64,000 nucleotides of DNA. It comes from Effusibacillus lacus (lineage in GTDB: Bacteria; Bacillota; Bacilli; Tumebacillales; Effusibacillaceae). Within the stretch, counting starts at the first letter, position 1. The number at the start of each line of letters is the position of its first letter. Of this stretch, positions 8,515 through 17,246 are shown one piece after another. Below the pieces are notes generated by a model. The model did not search any database and was not told the origin of the DNA. It saw nothing but the letters and a program-made list of their open reading frames with translations. A program made the position numbers and the translations under genes. Location: assembly GCF_002335525.1 (NCBI RefSeq), contig NZ_BDUF01000008.1, forward strand, positions 1 through 64,000, read 5' to 3'.

Positions 8515-9609
8515 TTATTTTTTATAAATTTGATCAAAGACTCCGCCATCGGAAAAATGGGTTTTTTGCGCTTTTTGCCATCCACCAAAAACCTCATCAA
8601 TCGTAAACAGGTTCAGCTTGGGAAATTGCTCTGCATACCTGGAAGCTACCGACGTCAATCGGGGCCGGTAATAGTTTTTGGCCGCAATCTCCTGCCCCTG
8701 TTCCGTATAGAGGAATTCCAGATACGCTTGTGCTACTTGACGTGTCCCCCGTTTGTCTACCACCTTGTCAACCACGGTCACCGGAGGCTCTGCAAGAATG
8801 CTGACGGAAGGCGCGATGATTTCAAACTTGTCTTTTCCAAATTCCTTCAAGGAGAGAAAAGCCTCGTTTTCCCATGCGATCAATACGTCACCAAGGCCCC
8901 TTTCAACAAATGTGGTAGTGGATCCCCGGGCTCCGGAATCAAGAACAGGCACGTTCTTATACAGATTGCTTACAAACTCCCTGGCTTTTCCTTCATCTCC
9001 ACCATATTTCTTCAGTGCATATCCCCAGGCAGCCAAGTAATTCCACCGTGCTCCTCCTGATGTCTTAGGGTTGGGGGTGATGACGGAGATACCCGGTTTC
9101 ACCAAATCGTCCCAGTCTTTGATCCCCTTTGGATTCCCTTTGCGCACCAGAAATACGATGGTCGACGTATAAGGTGAACTGTTGTCCGGAAGACGCTTTT
9201 GCCACTCAGCCGGAATCAGCTTCTTGTTCTCGAGCTCATCGATGTCATAAGCCAGTGCGAGTGTTGCCACATCGGCTTCCAAACCGTCGATGATTGCACG
9301 TGACTGCTTGCCGGAACCTCCATGAGACTGTTTAATGCTCACGGTTTGCCCCGTTTTCTCTTTCCAGTGTTTGGCAAAAGCAGTGTTCAATTCTTGATAG
9401 AGTTCACGGGTTGGGTCGTAAGAAACATTCAGAATCTCAACCGTACCGTTGGAACCCGTTTTCCCATTGGTTTGTGCCGCAGAATTAGTTACCTCACTGC
9501 CGCTTTTGCCGCAAGCGGCTAACCCTAACACCAGACTTCCTGCAGCCAGTAACTGAATTCCTCGTGTGAATGCATAAAACTTTTTTTGTGCTCCTGTTTG
9601 AATTGACAT
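8515..9609 (-). CDS. sbp: Sulfate-binding lipoprotein
   Basis: A 364-residue extracytoplasmic solute-binding protein that captures sulfate or thiosulfate for CysTWA. The signal sequence ends in a lipobox, VLGLAACG, with the lipidated Cys at residue 33. The mature part has the Sbp/CysP signature [16 protein letters not shown] and the anion-binding [12 protein letters not shown] loop. [30 protein letters not shown] and [10 protein letters not shown] are also typical of the family. The ATG at 9609 is preceded by CGAAGGAGAGAGGACT. It is the first transporter gene of the operon, behind yezD and an internal hairpin. Confidence 0.94.
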   Translation of the reverse strand: MSIQTGAQKKFYAFTRGIQLLAAGSLVLGLAACGKSGSEVTNSAAQTNGKTGSNGTVEILNVSYDPTRELYQELNTAFAKHWKEKTGQTVSIKQSHGGSGKQSRAIIDGLEADVATLALAYDIDELENKKLIPAEWQKRLPDNSSPYTSTIVFLVRKGNPKGIKDWDDLVKPGISVITPNPKTSGGARWNYLAAWGYALKKYGGDEGKAREFVSNLYKNVPVLDSGARGSTTTFVERGLGDVLIAWENEAFLSLKEFGKDKFEIIAPSVSILAEPPVTVVDKVVDKRGTRQVAQAYLEFLYTEQGQEIAAKNYYRPRLTSVASRYAEQFPKLNLFTIDEVFGGWQKAQKTHFSDGGVFDQIYKK

Positions 9610-9655
9610 AGTCCTCTCTCCTTCGAATCACTTTCGTATCGGATCCGAAAACAAA

Positions 9656-9701
9656 AAGACTCCCTGTGCATGCAGAAGCAAACCTGCATTCAACGGGAGC
9701 C
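9656..9701 (-). terminator. Hairpin with T-tract between yezD and sbp
   Basis: On the minus strand GGCTCCCGTTGAATGCAG pairs imperfectly with CTGCATGCACAGGGAGTC, and TTTTTG follows. It lies inside the operon, downstream of yezD. It could attenuate transcription into the transporter genes or protect an mRNA end. Confidence 0.6.
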
Positions 9702-9744
9702 TTCGGTGGTCCGATCGGCATTGAATTTTGAAACAGCTTACGAT

Positions 9745-9948
9745 TTACTTGTTTTTCCTGCGGGGAGGCCGCTCATCAAAGGTTGTACGTTCCAAAGGGT
9801 AGCGCAGTTTTTCAGTCCGTTCGATTTGCATGATTTTAGAATCATGAACGATAATCTGAACAGATCCGAACTCAAGATCCTGTAAAGCGTTAAGAATTCG
9901 ATCAATCCACAAATCTTCCGGCCGTTGAGGCTCAAATTTTGTTGTCAC
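9745..9948 (-). CDS. yezD: YezD-family (DUF2292) small protein
   Basis: A 67-residue cytoplasmic protein. The core WIDRILNALQDLEFGSVQII, VHDSKIMQIERTEKLRYP is the compact DUF2292/YezD pattern. Genes of this family are commonly found beside sulfate or sulfur-assimilation genes in Firmicutes, which fits this operon. The molecular function is not known. Translation starts at GTG (9948) behind GGGGGGAGTATC. The C-terminal RPPRRKNK tail is strongly basic. A longer frame on another register is a shadow. Confidence 0.8.
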   Translation of the reverse strand: MTTKFEPQRPEDLWIDRILNALQDLEFGSVQIIVHDSKIMQIERTEKLRYPLERTTFDERPPRRKNK

Positions 9949-10227
9949 GATACTCCCCCCTTACCCTTTGGTGTTGTTACTTTTTCAAACGGTTTCAGGT
10001 TTGATTTCCGTTGTGTTTCCCTTCTGTCGCCTCCCTTTTCATAAGGTAGTCTAATGATACAAATAAATAATTCTTATCCATCCGCCATAACGAAAGGGGA
10101 CCGTCCAAAAGGTCGTAATTTCTGTGCCCCTTCTAACATATTACAGGCGGCTGTCAGGGGATACACACTTTCCGAAAAAATAATTCCGAGTAAACAACCT
10201 TGTTTTTAAGGCATTTAGGTTACACTT
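9949..10227 (-). other. Long untranslated leader of the sulfate operon
   Basis: About 270 transcribed bases precede yezD. A structured element is visible at about 10086-10132, with GAAGGGG and CCCCTTTC arms around a GACC/GGTC stem. I looked for the SAM-I (S-box) core and did not find it. The leader may carry another regulator or a protein operator. Its length is unusual for a simple promoter. Confidence 0.4.
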
Positions 10228-10256
10228 AATTTACAACGCACCGAACCAATTGTCAA
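10228..10256 (-). promoter_or_regulatory. Sulfate operon sigma-A promoter
   Basis: On the minus strand TTGACA (10251-10256) is followed after exactly 17 bases by TAAATT (10228-10233). No other strong promoter lies closer to yezD. Confidence 0.7.
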
Positions 10257-10292
10257 TATTTTTTCGTCACTCCTTACCCCAAAAATAAAAAT

Positions 10293-10327
10293 CTCCTAAT
10301 CGCTTGTAAAATCACTGCGATCAGGAG
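10293..10327 (-). terminator. Intrinsic terminator of the FTR1 iron operon
   Basis: The stem CTCCTGATCGC/GCGATTAGGAG has one mismatch and is followed on the minus strand by ATTTTTATTTTTGG. It sits 10 bp after the stop of the last gene of the six-gene operon. Confidence 0.85.
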
Positions 10328-10336
10328 TTGTACCTG

Positions 10337-11095
10337 TCAAGCTTCCGCATTTGTGAGTGCCGCTTGTGAAGCATCCTTGGACGAGTTCCCCCGCCGGTCC
10401 TCCCCCGGCTTTCTCCTCATCTCCTTAACAATTGCCGGCAGCACATTCCGCATATACGCCCAAAACCGGATAAACGATCGGCCTGTTGTCCTTACCTTAT
10501 AAGGAATCGGCACTTCCGCCATCCGATACCCCTGCCTTACTATGTTTAAGGTCATAACCTGTGCGTAGTTGTAGTCATGGATGATATCCATTGTCGCAAG
10601 CACCTGCCGCGAGAATGCCCGAAATCCCGTCTGACCGTCAGTTATGATTCTTCTCAGCAATGCAGACTGCAGCAGCGTAAAAAAGTAATTGCCAAGCCTT
10701 CGATGCAATTTCATCCCCTGAATGGTGCCCGCAAAGCGGGAAGCCAGCACGTAATCGGCTTCCCCAAGCACAACAGGTGCCACCACTTGCGGTATACAAT
10801 CTGCCGGATACTCATCATCCGCATCAATCATAACGGCAAAATCGGCCCCCAGCCGGTAAGCTTCCCGCAGCCCCTCCCGAACGGCAGCCCCCAATCCACG
10901 GTTGCGTCCAAAGGAAAGCACTCGATCGGCTCCCGCTTCAAATGCCGCGTCCACTGTCCGATCCGTGGAACCATCATCCACTACCAGCACCGCCACCTTT
11001 GTTTGAGGATCGAAATTCCGCGGCACTTTCCGAATCACAGTGGCGATGGAATCTTCCTCATTGTAGGCGGGGATCACCACAATCAGTTTTCTCAT
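10337..11095 (-). CDS. Family 2 glycosyltransferase (polyprenyl-phosphate sugar synthase type)
   Basis: A 252-residue GT-A fold enzyme. VVIPAYNEEDSIATVI opens the nucleotide-sugar domain and VLVVDDGSTDRTVDAA follows. VMIDADDEYP (about 90-99) carries the metal-binding DxD-like site, and the acceptor region includes GQTGFRAFSRQVL. The overall pattern is close to dolichyl-phosphate mannose synthase-like enzymes, which move a sugar from a nucleotide to a polyprenyl phosphate at the inner membrane. There is no large C-terminal membrane domain. Its ATG overlaps the stop of the upstream phosphodiesterase gene (ATGA). It is the last gene of the iron permease operon, so it likely supplies the lipid-linked sugar for the membrane transferase at 13513-15129 (inference). 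Confidence 0.85.
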   Translation of the reverse strand: MRKLIVVIPAYNEEDSIATVIRKVPRNFDPQTKVAVLVVDDGSTDRTVDAAFEAGADRVLSFGRNRGLGAAVREGLREAYRLGADFAVMIDADDEYPADCIPQVVAPVVLGEADYVLASRFAGTIQGMKLHRRLGNYFFTLLQSALLRRIITDGQTGFRAFSRQVLATMDIIHDYNYAQVMTLNIVRQGYRMAEVPIPYKVRTTGRSFIRFWAYMRNVLPAIVKEMRRKPGEDRRGNSSKDASQAALTNAEA

Positions 11096-12546
11096 GCTGT
11101 TTCTCCTTTGCTGCTCACTTCATCAATAGCTTCCGTCAGTACCGGTCCCCGGGACTTGTCCGGAAACGGGACACCCAGCAGATAGGAAATCGTCGGGGCC
11201 AGCGATACGATGCTTCGGTGTTCTTTTACTCTCACGCCCCGTTTGATGCCAGATCCGTGCAGGATAAAAGGAACAAACCGTTCCCCGACATCCAGATGCC
11301 CGTGGCCGCCAATCCCGTTTCCCTGCCCGTGATCAGCCATCACCACCAGAACCGTGTCATCTAAGAAGCCTTCACGCTCCATCCAACGGTAAAAATCCTC
11401 GATCAACCGGTCCGATTCCTTGATCTTGTCAAGATACTCCGGATACAGGACGCCGCGGCTATGACCCGTCTGATCCACCGCAATCATCTGAATGACCATC
11501 AAATCCGGATTTTCCCGTTTCATGATCTCTTTTGCGCGGGCCATGATTTTATGGTCCACGATGTCGTTATTCTCTACAGCCGTAAAGCTCTCCACATAAT
11601 CGCCAAAAGCGTCTATCAAGTGGGCGCAGCCGAACAGCACGCCTTTACGCCCCTGCTGTTTCAACTTGTCAAAAACGCTCTCCACACGCACCCCGAGTTT
11701 CCACACCATGTTCGACTGTATCCCGTGCTCACGCGGATAGGTCCCGGTAAACATGGAAGAAAAACAAACCACTGTCCGTGCCGGGTAGACTGTCTCCATT
11801 AAGTCATAGTACACACCCGTTTTTTGCAGGTAGTGCAAGAAAGGGGCGTCCGCTTCTTCAAATCGTTCTTTGCGGCAGCCGTCAATCACAATGACAACAA
11901 CCCGTTTGGCCAAAGGATTCGAGACAGCCGCATTGCTTGTATAATCAGGATATTCCTGCGGCTTCCAATTAAACAACAACTTGTGAACCAACCAACTGTA
12001 AAACGCAACCCCTGCGACAAAGACAGCATACGCTTCCCAAGAATGTGTCCCCGGACCAACCCCATCTCGATACGCCCAATCCATCACCAACAAAAGAAGG
12101 AACACTTTCGGCAGCTGCTCTCCCACATTGCCGCTTGTTGAATCTGTGTTCTTCAGAAACAGCTTCCAAATTCTCGTAAAGTTCCACCATGTGGTCCCGA
12201 TTCGCAAGTGATAATACAAAGTTCCCCAGAAGAAGACGGTAAAAAAAACATACAGCCCGAAAGCCCACAAGAGAAGCCCCGTATTCCAATGGCCAAACAT
12301 TGCGATAAACCCCGCCGGCGGAACCCATAGGAACCACCGCAGGTGAAGCGGGTAATCATAGATGTAGTACACGACAAACAACGGCAGGGCTGCAACGGCA
12401 GCAATCCCAAACCGGAGCGGATCCACGGCAAGTCCGTTGGCGATCAGAAAAACAGACAAGACGAATACCGGAGTAAACGTCTTGCCTTCATTCAGCACAT
12501 TCCAGCATCTTGCGGCCACAATCTCAAACAGCGAGGCGGATTTCAC
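11092..12546 (-). CDS. Membrane-anchored phosphodiesterase/alkaline phosphatase superfamily protein
   Basis: 484 residues. The N-terminal 200 contain five or six hydrophobic helices. From about residue 215 a type I phosphodiesterase/nucleotide pyrophosphatase domain begins: VVVIVIDGCRKERF has the first metal Asp and YPARTVVCFSSMFTGTYP the Thr nucleophile. AVDQTGHSRG, VMADHGQGNG and GGHGHLD supply further metal ligands. The catalytic set looks complete. The domain should face outside the cell if the helix count is even; the topology is not certain. Translation starts at GTG directly after the FTR1 stop (TAAGTG), so coupling is tight. The substrate is unknown, possibly a phosphodiester on a lipid or cell-wall polymer. 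It overlaps the next gene by four bases. Confidence 0.8.
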   Translation of the reverse strand: MKSASLFEIVAARCWNVLNEGKTFTPVFVLSVFLIANGLAVDPLRFGIAAVAALPLFVVYYIYDYPLHLRWFLWVPPAGFIAMFGHWNTGLLLWAFGLYVFFTVFFWGTLYYHLRIGTTWWNFTRIWKLFLKNTDSTSGNVGEQLPKVFLLLLVMDWAYRDGVGPGTHSWEAYAVFVAGVAFYSWLVHKLLFNWKPQEYPDYTSNAAVSNPLAKRVVVIVIDGCRKERFEEADAPFLHYLQKTGVYYDLMETVYPARTVVCFSSMFTGTYPREHGIQSNMVWKLGVRVESVFDKLKQQGRKGVLFGCAHLIDAFGDYVESFTAVENNDIVDHKIMARAKEIMKRENPDLMVIQMIAVDQTGHSRGVLYPEYLDKIKESDRLIEDFYRWMEREGFLDDTVLVVMADHGQGNGIGGHGHLDVGERFVPFILHGSGIKRGVRVKEHRSIVSLAPTISYLLGVPFPDKSRGPVLTEAIDEVSSKGETA

Positions 12547-13500
12547 TTATTCAGCCACCTTTGCCGCTTGATTCACCCTGGGAGTCCCGGCTGCGGAAGC
12601 ACCCGCCTGCTCAACCGTTGCCTTCTCCTCAACGGTCGATTGGGCATTCCGTCGTTCGAGCAGAAGATACAGAACCACGAAGTACCCGACATACACCAGC
12701 ACTTCTTCCAGAGAAGGCATAGAAGAATAGCCGAACAAAGCCTTTAAGAAGATTCCCACATCCCCCGAGATGAGCGGCTCGCGACCGGTATCCCGCACAT
12801 AGTGTTCATGATCAATGGGGTGCTCCGGCATCAGCCAGGTGAGATCATAGAGCTGGGGCATTACGCTGCCGATCCAGTTCAGATCCTGCATCATCGAGAA
12901 CCCTTGCACCAGGAGACCCGCCGCAATCAGGATAATGAAGGCTCCCGTAACTTTAAAGAACGTTTTGAGCGGGATGCGCATGGTACCCTTAAAGAAGAAG
13001 TAGCTGACAATGGCAGCCAGCACAATTCCGGTGATGGCGCCCCATCCCTGCATGGCGGCTCCGATATTGCCCCCCGTGATGGCCGCAAAGAAGAAGACAG
13101 TTTCGACTCCTTCCCGCAGCACGACCAGAAACGAGTGAATGACCATGCCTGCCACGTTGCCCGCAGTGATGAATTGGTCGAGTTTGCCTTCCACTTGCCC
13201 TTTGATGTCCCGGCTTTGCTTCGCCATCCAGAACACCATCTGGGTCAGAAGGATAGCGGATATCAGCATGATGCCGATTTTCAGATACATTTCGCTGCCC
13301 ATCGCGGCAAATCCGGTGAGCACCACCTGGAACAACAGCGCAACCCCAAAGCTTGCCGCCACGGCAAGGCCGGCTCCGAGCCAAACGTATTTCGTGAATT
13401 CCGGACGCTTCACACGATGCAGATAGGACGTAATAATCCCAACAATCAAGAGGGCTTCCAATGCCTCGCGGAATGTAATCAATAATGCTTGCACTTCCAT
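12547..13500 (-). CDS. FTR1-family iron permease
   Basis: A 317-residue high-affinity iron permease of the FTR1/EfeU family. Both iron-binding REXXE motifs are present: REALE in the first helix (about residue 11) and REGVE in the fourth (about 118). Seven helices are visible, for example VWLGAGLAVAASFGVALLFQVV and GWGAITGIVLAAIVSYFFF. An Ala/Glu-rich cytoplasmic tail ends the protein. I chose the ATG at 13500, eight bases after AAGGGG; the GTG at 13509 lies within the ribosome site. FTR1 permeases normally work with an oxidase or an EfeO/EfeB pair. Neither is recognisable here; two helical extracytoplasmic proteins of unknown family are co-encoded instead. Confidence 0.93.
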   Translation of the reverse strand: MEVQALLITFREALEALLIVGIITSYLHRVKRPEFTKYVWLGAGLAVAASFGVALLFQVVLTGFAAMGSEMYLKIGIMLISAILLTQMVFWMAKQSRDIKGQVEGKLDQFITAGNVAGMVIHSFLVVLREGVETVFFFAAITGGNIGAAMQGWGAITGIVLAAIVSYFFFKGTMRIPLKTFFKVTGAFIILIAAGLLVQGFSMMQDLNWIGSVMPQLYDLTWLMPEHPIDHEHYVRDTGREPLISGDVGIFLKALFGYSSMPSLEEVLVYVGYFVVLYLLLERRNAQSTVEEKATVEQAGASAAGTPRVNQAAKVAE

Positions 13501-13512
13501 ATCGTGCACCCC

Positions 13513-15129
13513 TTAAAACAGGATGTTTTCATATAACAACGAAGTACCCTCGTAGAGAACAATTGTATGGTATGTCGGATACAGCCAGGGATTCCCCCGA
13601 AACACCGCCACTTCCCGAAACAGTCCGGCAACATCCTTGTTAAATCCGTTTATCAAGGCGTTGGTGGCATAGACTTTCATCGGCTTTGCCTGATACTGGA
13701 GGACTTCCGTCCGGAAATCCTCCCACCGTCTCAAACGAATCGATGTATGAGCCGGACTCACAAGACGCAGAACCCGTTGTTCTTCCCAAGTAAAAATCAA
13801 ACTGTCATTGGCTGAAACATTTGCTTTCACATAGCGAGCCAACTGCATCATCGGCGACTCGCTCGTGCGGGCTTCCACCAGCAGCGGGTACGAAATTGCC
13901 ATGACCCCGGACAGCCAGAAGGCTCCGACGAGCAAATACAACCTCGGCTGCCGCAATCTTCCCGCCCAGCCTGCCAGATGCCACAGACCTGCCGCAAGCA
14001 GGTACAGAAGCGGTGGTAGCAGGGGGAGAATATGTCTCGGTTTCTCCACATTCTGGGCAAAAAACGCCCACAGCAGATAAGGGATGATCCATATACACAA
14101 GAATACTGCCGTTTTGGAAGGGCGTCGATGATTTCTGTCACTTGCAAGTCGGGGGATCAGCCCCACTATGCCAAGTACGACTGCGGCTGTTGGAACCCAA
14201 CGCCAGAGGCCCACCCCATTGAAGATCCCGTCCACGGGCCAGACCGTACCGAGCCCGGCTCCCCCTATTTGGCGGAAAAGAAAGAGCCTGGCCCTCTCCC
14301 ACAAGGAAGCATTCGCTTCGTACGCGCCTCCCCAGTCGGAGAAATGTCCTTCCGTGAAGGATACGGCAACAGCCGCAAAGGAATCGACTCCACCTGCCGA
14401 CACAACCAGCGCCAGCAACCAACTGCCGCAAACGGCTGCCAGAGCGACTGCCGATACTGTTGCTGAGCTAAAACGGAATCCGACACTGGTTCCCCGGTCC
14501 GACAAGAGTTGGGCAACAGCCCAAACCCAAAGGGCTGACAATGCCAGATAGGAAATTCGAACTCCAAGCAGCAACCCCAGCACAACTCCTGCCGCCAAAG
14601 TCGGCCAAACGAACTGCGTCCGGTCAGTCGCATTCCCGACACCGCTTACGAAAGCATCCGAGCCTTCTATCTGTTTGCTTTCCTGAACCCGCCACGCAAA
14701 ATAGGCAAGCCATGCCGCCAGGAATGCACCCAGTGAATCGGACATCGGCTGAATGCTGGTAATCAGCGGCAAGGGAGCAACCGAATACATCCACACTGCC
14801 AATGAAGCCACCCACCGGTTGCCCATGCGATGAAACAACAGCCAGAGCGGAATCACCGTCAGGCCACCGGCAACGCCTGACAACAAGGACAGCGCAAGAA
14901 ACGGGTCATGCAGCCAACTGTTAAACAGATGAGCCGCCAGAATGTAGATGGGATACCCCGGAAAATGCGGCTGCATCCTCAACAGATCATATTCTGCAAG
15001 GGCCAGGGCAAAGTCTACATCATCCCATCCGGTGGGATAGGGTGCCAGATACAGCAACCTGACCAGCAGTGAACAGATGACCAGCGCTGCCAGATGCCCC
15101 CGGGTCGCCCACCCTCCCGACCGGATCAT
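13513..15129 (-). CDS. Membrane glycosyltransferase of the ArnT/PMT (GT39/GT83) type
   Basis: A 538-residue integral membrane protein with about eleven hydrophobic helices. The first extracytoplasmic loop contains the acidic motif GWDDVDFALALAEYD (about 32-46), followed by PHFPGYPIYILAAHLF. This pattern is typical of polyprenyl-phosphate-sugar dependent transferases such as protein O-mannosyltransferases and ArnT. A soluble C-terminal region of about 130 residues follows LLVEARTSESPMMQLARYVKANV. The acceptor is unknown. Its ATG overlaps the stop of the upstream gene (ATGA), and FTR1 begins 12 bp downstream. With the GT2 enzyme of the same operon it could form a two-step surface glycosylation route (inference). 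Confidence 0.75.
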   Translation of the reverse strand: MIRSGGWATRGHLAALVICSLLVRLLYLAPYPTGWDDVDFALALAEYDLLRMQPHFPGYPIYILAAHLFNSWLHDPFLALSLLSGVAGGLTVIPLWLLFHRMGNRWVASLAVWMYSVAPLPLITSIQPMSDSLGAFLAAWLAYFAWRVQESKQIEGSDAFVSGVGNATDRTQFVWPTLAAGVVLGLLLGVRISYLALSALWVWAVAQLLSDRGTSVGFRFSSATVSAVALAAVCGSWLLALVVSAGGVDSFAAVAVSFTEGHFSDWGGAYEANASLWERARLFLFRQIGGAGLGTVWPVDGIFNGVGLWRWVPTAAVVLGIVGLIPRLASDRNHRRPSKTAVFLCIWIIPYLLWAFFAQNVEKPRHILPLLPPLLYLLAAGLWHLAGWAGRLRQPRLYLLVGAFWLSGVMAISYPLLVEARTSESPMMQLARYVKANVSANDSLIFTWEEQRVLRLVSPAHTSIRLRRWEDFRTEVLQYQAKPMKVYATNALINGFNKDVAGLFREVAVFRGNPWLYPTYHTIVLYEGTSLLYENILF

Positions 15130-15911
15130 TTTCGGAACTTCCTGCGGGTGAACAGCACAATTCCCAATAAGACCAAAACAATAATTCCTATCGGAATCCA
15201 GTTCCGGGCATCACTAAAGTCGGTACCCACCTGTTTGTTGCGGTTCTGTTCGTTGCCGGGGCCGTCTCCTTCCGTAAAGTGGCCTGTTTCCAGACTCTTC
15301 AAGCCGAACTGGTCCTGCAACGACTTCAGAATCTTCGCTTTGCTCGCTTTGAACACGGCCGGTTCCGGTTCTTTCACACCGACCCCGAACAGTCCGGGGT
15401 TCCCGAGCGCTTGCAGTGCCTTGTCAAATTCTTGCACCAACGTGCTTTCCAGACTCGGGTCCTTCTGCTTGATCACCGGCGAAAGTGCATTGAAGGTCGC
15501 TTTCGCCTTGGCAATCAGCAGCTTGTTTTGCTGGTAATTCTGAAAGTCTTTCTCGATGTTATCCAAACGCCTGGCAATGTTGAGCACCAGGACCTTCTGC
15601 ATGTCAGAGATGACGCTGTCTTTGTTCTTGTCTTTCAGATGCTGAAGTACGGTCGCAGCCGGTTCTGTCCCCATATGCATGTCAAGTTCGTTTTTGATGG
15701 ACTCGAATATCGCCTGGGCCCCGGCGAAATCGGGGGGAGATTCGTTTAACTCCGCCACCATTTTTTTGTAAACTTCCGCAACCTGTTCTTCATTTGGGTC
15801 TCCGTAAGAGTAAGCGTTTGCTGTGGCGGGAAGTCCGCCAATTGCCAGCAAACCGGCACATAGAATCAGAAACCACTTCCGAACCGATTTGGAAAAAATC
15901 GATATTGCCAC
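15126..15911 (-). CDS. Membrane-anchored helical extracytoplasmic protein, iron operon
   Basis: 261 residues with no family I recognise. It has a signal peptide (FLILCAGLLAIGGLPATANAY) and a helical domain at about 40-170. A Gln/Asn-rich linker follows, then one C-terminal helix (WIPIGIIVLVLLGIVLF) with a basic RRKFRK end. The domain resembles the first half of the neighbouring lipoprotein. Shared features are VYKKMVAEL versus AYKDMVDEL, SDMQKVLVLNIARRLDNIEKDF versus SDIVKQVVDKLGQKVFF and NFKTIEDN, and AKATFNAL versus AKAFYNGV. So the two form a paralogous pair on the outer face of the membrane. The start is GTG behind GGGGGTAGTTGGA. A role in presenting iron to FTR1 is plausible but unproven. 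Confidence 0.7.
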   Translation of the reverse strand: MAISIFSKSVRKWFLILCAGLLAIGGLPATANAYSYGDPNEEQVAEVYKKMVAELNESPPDFAGAQAIFESIKNELDMHMGTEPAATVLQHLKDKNKDSVISDMQKVLVLNIARRLDNIEKDFQNYQQNKLLIAKAKATFNALSPVIKQKDPSLESTLVQEFDKALQALGNPGLFGVGVKEPEPAVFKASKAKILKSLQDQFGLKSLETGHFTEGDGPGNEQNRNKQVGTDFSDARNWIPIGIIVLVLLGIVLFTRRKFRK

Positions 15912-16004
15912 TCCAACTACCCCCTGCCACCGACAGCCTTTGATTAGTAGGTTCTAATTGCGCGAAGGGGGTACCCGGATTCCCGGATACCCTTCCGTTT
16001 TATA
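15912..16004 (-). other. Intra-operon spacer with hairpin
   Basis: Between the lipoprotein and membrane-anchored genes lies a GGGTAcCCGG/CCGGaTACCC hairpin at 15969-15992. It has no T-tract on the minus strand. It may be an mRNA-stability element rather than a terminator. Confidence 0.4.
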
Positions 16005-17165
16005 CTATTTTCCTGCTTTGGCCAGTTTATCCAGCGACGGTTGAATCTCCTTATAGAGAGCATCCGCTTTCGCTTTGTCATTCGCCTTGGCTGCCTTCAG
16101 GAATTCATCCGCTTTGACAAGCAGGGCTTTCGTCTGTTCCTCGCCCAGAAGTTTCTTCGCGTCCGCTTCAATCAACTGAATGAACAATGCTCCTTCAAGA
16201 GCGGTAATGACACCTTTGTCCTTGCCCCAGTTTTTAAAGGATTCCTCGTATTCGTTCTTTGCAACGACTGCAAACCCCCGGACAAACGCTTTGTTGAGTT
16301 CATCTCCCTTAATGTCCTTGGTTGCGGTCTTCAGATCCAGCTTGTTCTGGATCAGCTCGGCATCTTCCTTGGCGGATTTTACAAGATATCCGTGCAGGGA
16401 CTGGTAGAATGCCCATCCCTCGGCCTGCTCAACCTTCGGATCTTTGCCTTCTTTCACGGCATTCTCAATCTTGTACACATATCCTTGGGCACCACCGGTT
16501 GCCAGATAGAAGGTTTTCATCAATGTCTTGTCGACAACCTGCTTGGCGAGCGAGAATTCAAGTTTCTTGCCGCCTTCCACCGCAGCGTCCATATCTTTCA
16601 GTGCACCCTCGATGGCTGTTACCATTTGGGTTTCATACGCTTTGTCACGCTTTTCTACAGTGGACTTCAGCACACCGTTGTAGAAAGCTTTGGCCTGATC
16701 CAGTTCCGCTTTCGCTTTCGCCTTGTCGGAGATGTTGTCCTCAATGGTTTTGAAGTTGTGGCGGAGGGTCAGGAAGAATACCTTTTGTCCCAGCTTGTCA
16801 ACCACTTGCTTCACGATGTCGGACTTCATGGCGCCGTCCTTGCCGGCTTTTATCGCACTGGAGATCTCCTGGTCGAGTTTCTCGCTGTACTCGCTGTCGC
16901 GGTCCTGAACCAATTTCTTGAACTGTTCGTTGTAAGTTTTCTCAACCTTTTCCCAGTCGATCTTGCCGCCATCTTTGCCCTTGGCCAGCTCATCGACCAT
17001 ATCCTTATAGGCCTTAACCAGAGCCTCGTGAGTAACGGAAGCGGGTTTCGTTTCTGAGGCCTGGGTTTTGGCCGGTTCCACCGGCTTGGCAGTTTCCTTG
17101 CCGCCACAAGCGGTCAATACCATGGAAGATGCAAGAACTGCAATTGCCAACTTTTTGTACATCAT
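16005..17165 (-). CDS. Helical lipoprotein, first gene of the FTR1 operon
   Basis: 386 residues. The lipobox VLTACGG gives a lipidated Cys at residue 20, so the mature protein is anchored outside the membrane. The rest is Lys/Glu/Ala-rich and predicted helical, and appears to hold two copies of one domain. The first (about 45-190) contains SDIVKQVVDKLGQKVFFLTL and DQAKAFYNGVLKSTVEKRD. The second (about 195-380) contains SLAKQVVDKTLMKTFYLAT and EGWAFYQSLHGYLVKSAKED. The same domain occurs once in the 261-residue neighbour. It does not match EfeO-type cupredoxin or M75 peptidase motifs as I know them. ATG start behind CAGGGGGAG. The gene lies directly behind a promoter with a Fur box, which supports an iron-related role. 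Confidence 0.75.
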   Translation of the reverse strand: MMYKKLAIAVLASSMVLTACGGKETAKPVEPAKTQASETKPASVTHEALVKAYKDMVDELAKGKDGGKIDWEKVEKTYNEQFKKLVQDRDSEYSEKLDQEISSAIKAGKDGAMKSDIVKQVVDKLGQKVFFLTLRHNFKTIEDNISDKAKAKAELDQAKAFYNGVLKSTVEKRDKAYETQMVTAIEGALKDMDAAVEGGKKLEFSLAKQVVDKTLMKTFYLATGGAQGYVYKIENAVKEGKDPKVEQAEGWAFYQSLHGYLVKSAKEDAELIQNKLDLKTATKDIKGDELNKAFVRGFAVVAKNEYEESFKNWGKDKGVITALEGALFIQLIEADAKKLLGEEQTKALLVKADEFLKAAKANDKAKADALYKEIQPSLDKLAKAGK

Positions 17166-17220
17166 GTGCGATTCTCCCCCTGATTATCTACCAGTCTATT
17201 TAGAATGGTTCTAATGTAAT

Positions 17221-17235
17221 TGATAATGATTCTCA
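17221..17235 (-). promoter_or_regulatory. Fur box (7-1-7)
   Basis: TGATAATGATTCTCA matches the Bacillus Fur consensus TGATAAT-N-ATTATCA at all but one of the 14 specified positions. It lies just downstream of the -10 element of the iron operon promoter. Bound Fur would block transcription when iron is plentiful. No other box of this quality was noticed in the window. Confidence 0.8.
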
Positions 17236-17246
17236 CTACCGTTGAT

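Noticed and set aside
9949-10227. S-box (SAM-I) riboswitch before yezD
   Set aside because: The conserved core of the SAM-I aptamer is not present in the leader on the minus strand.
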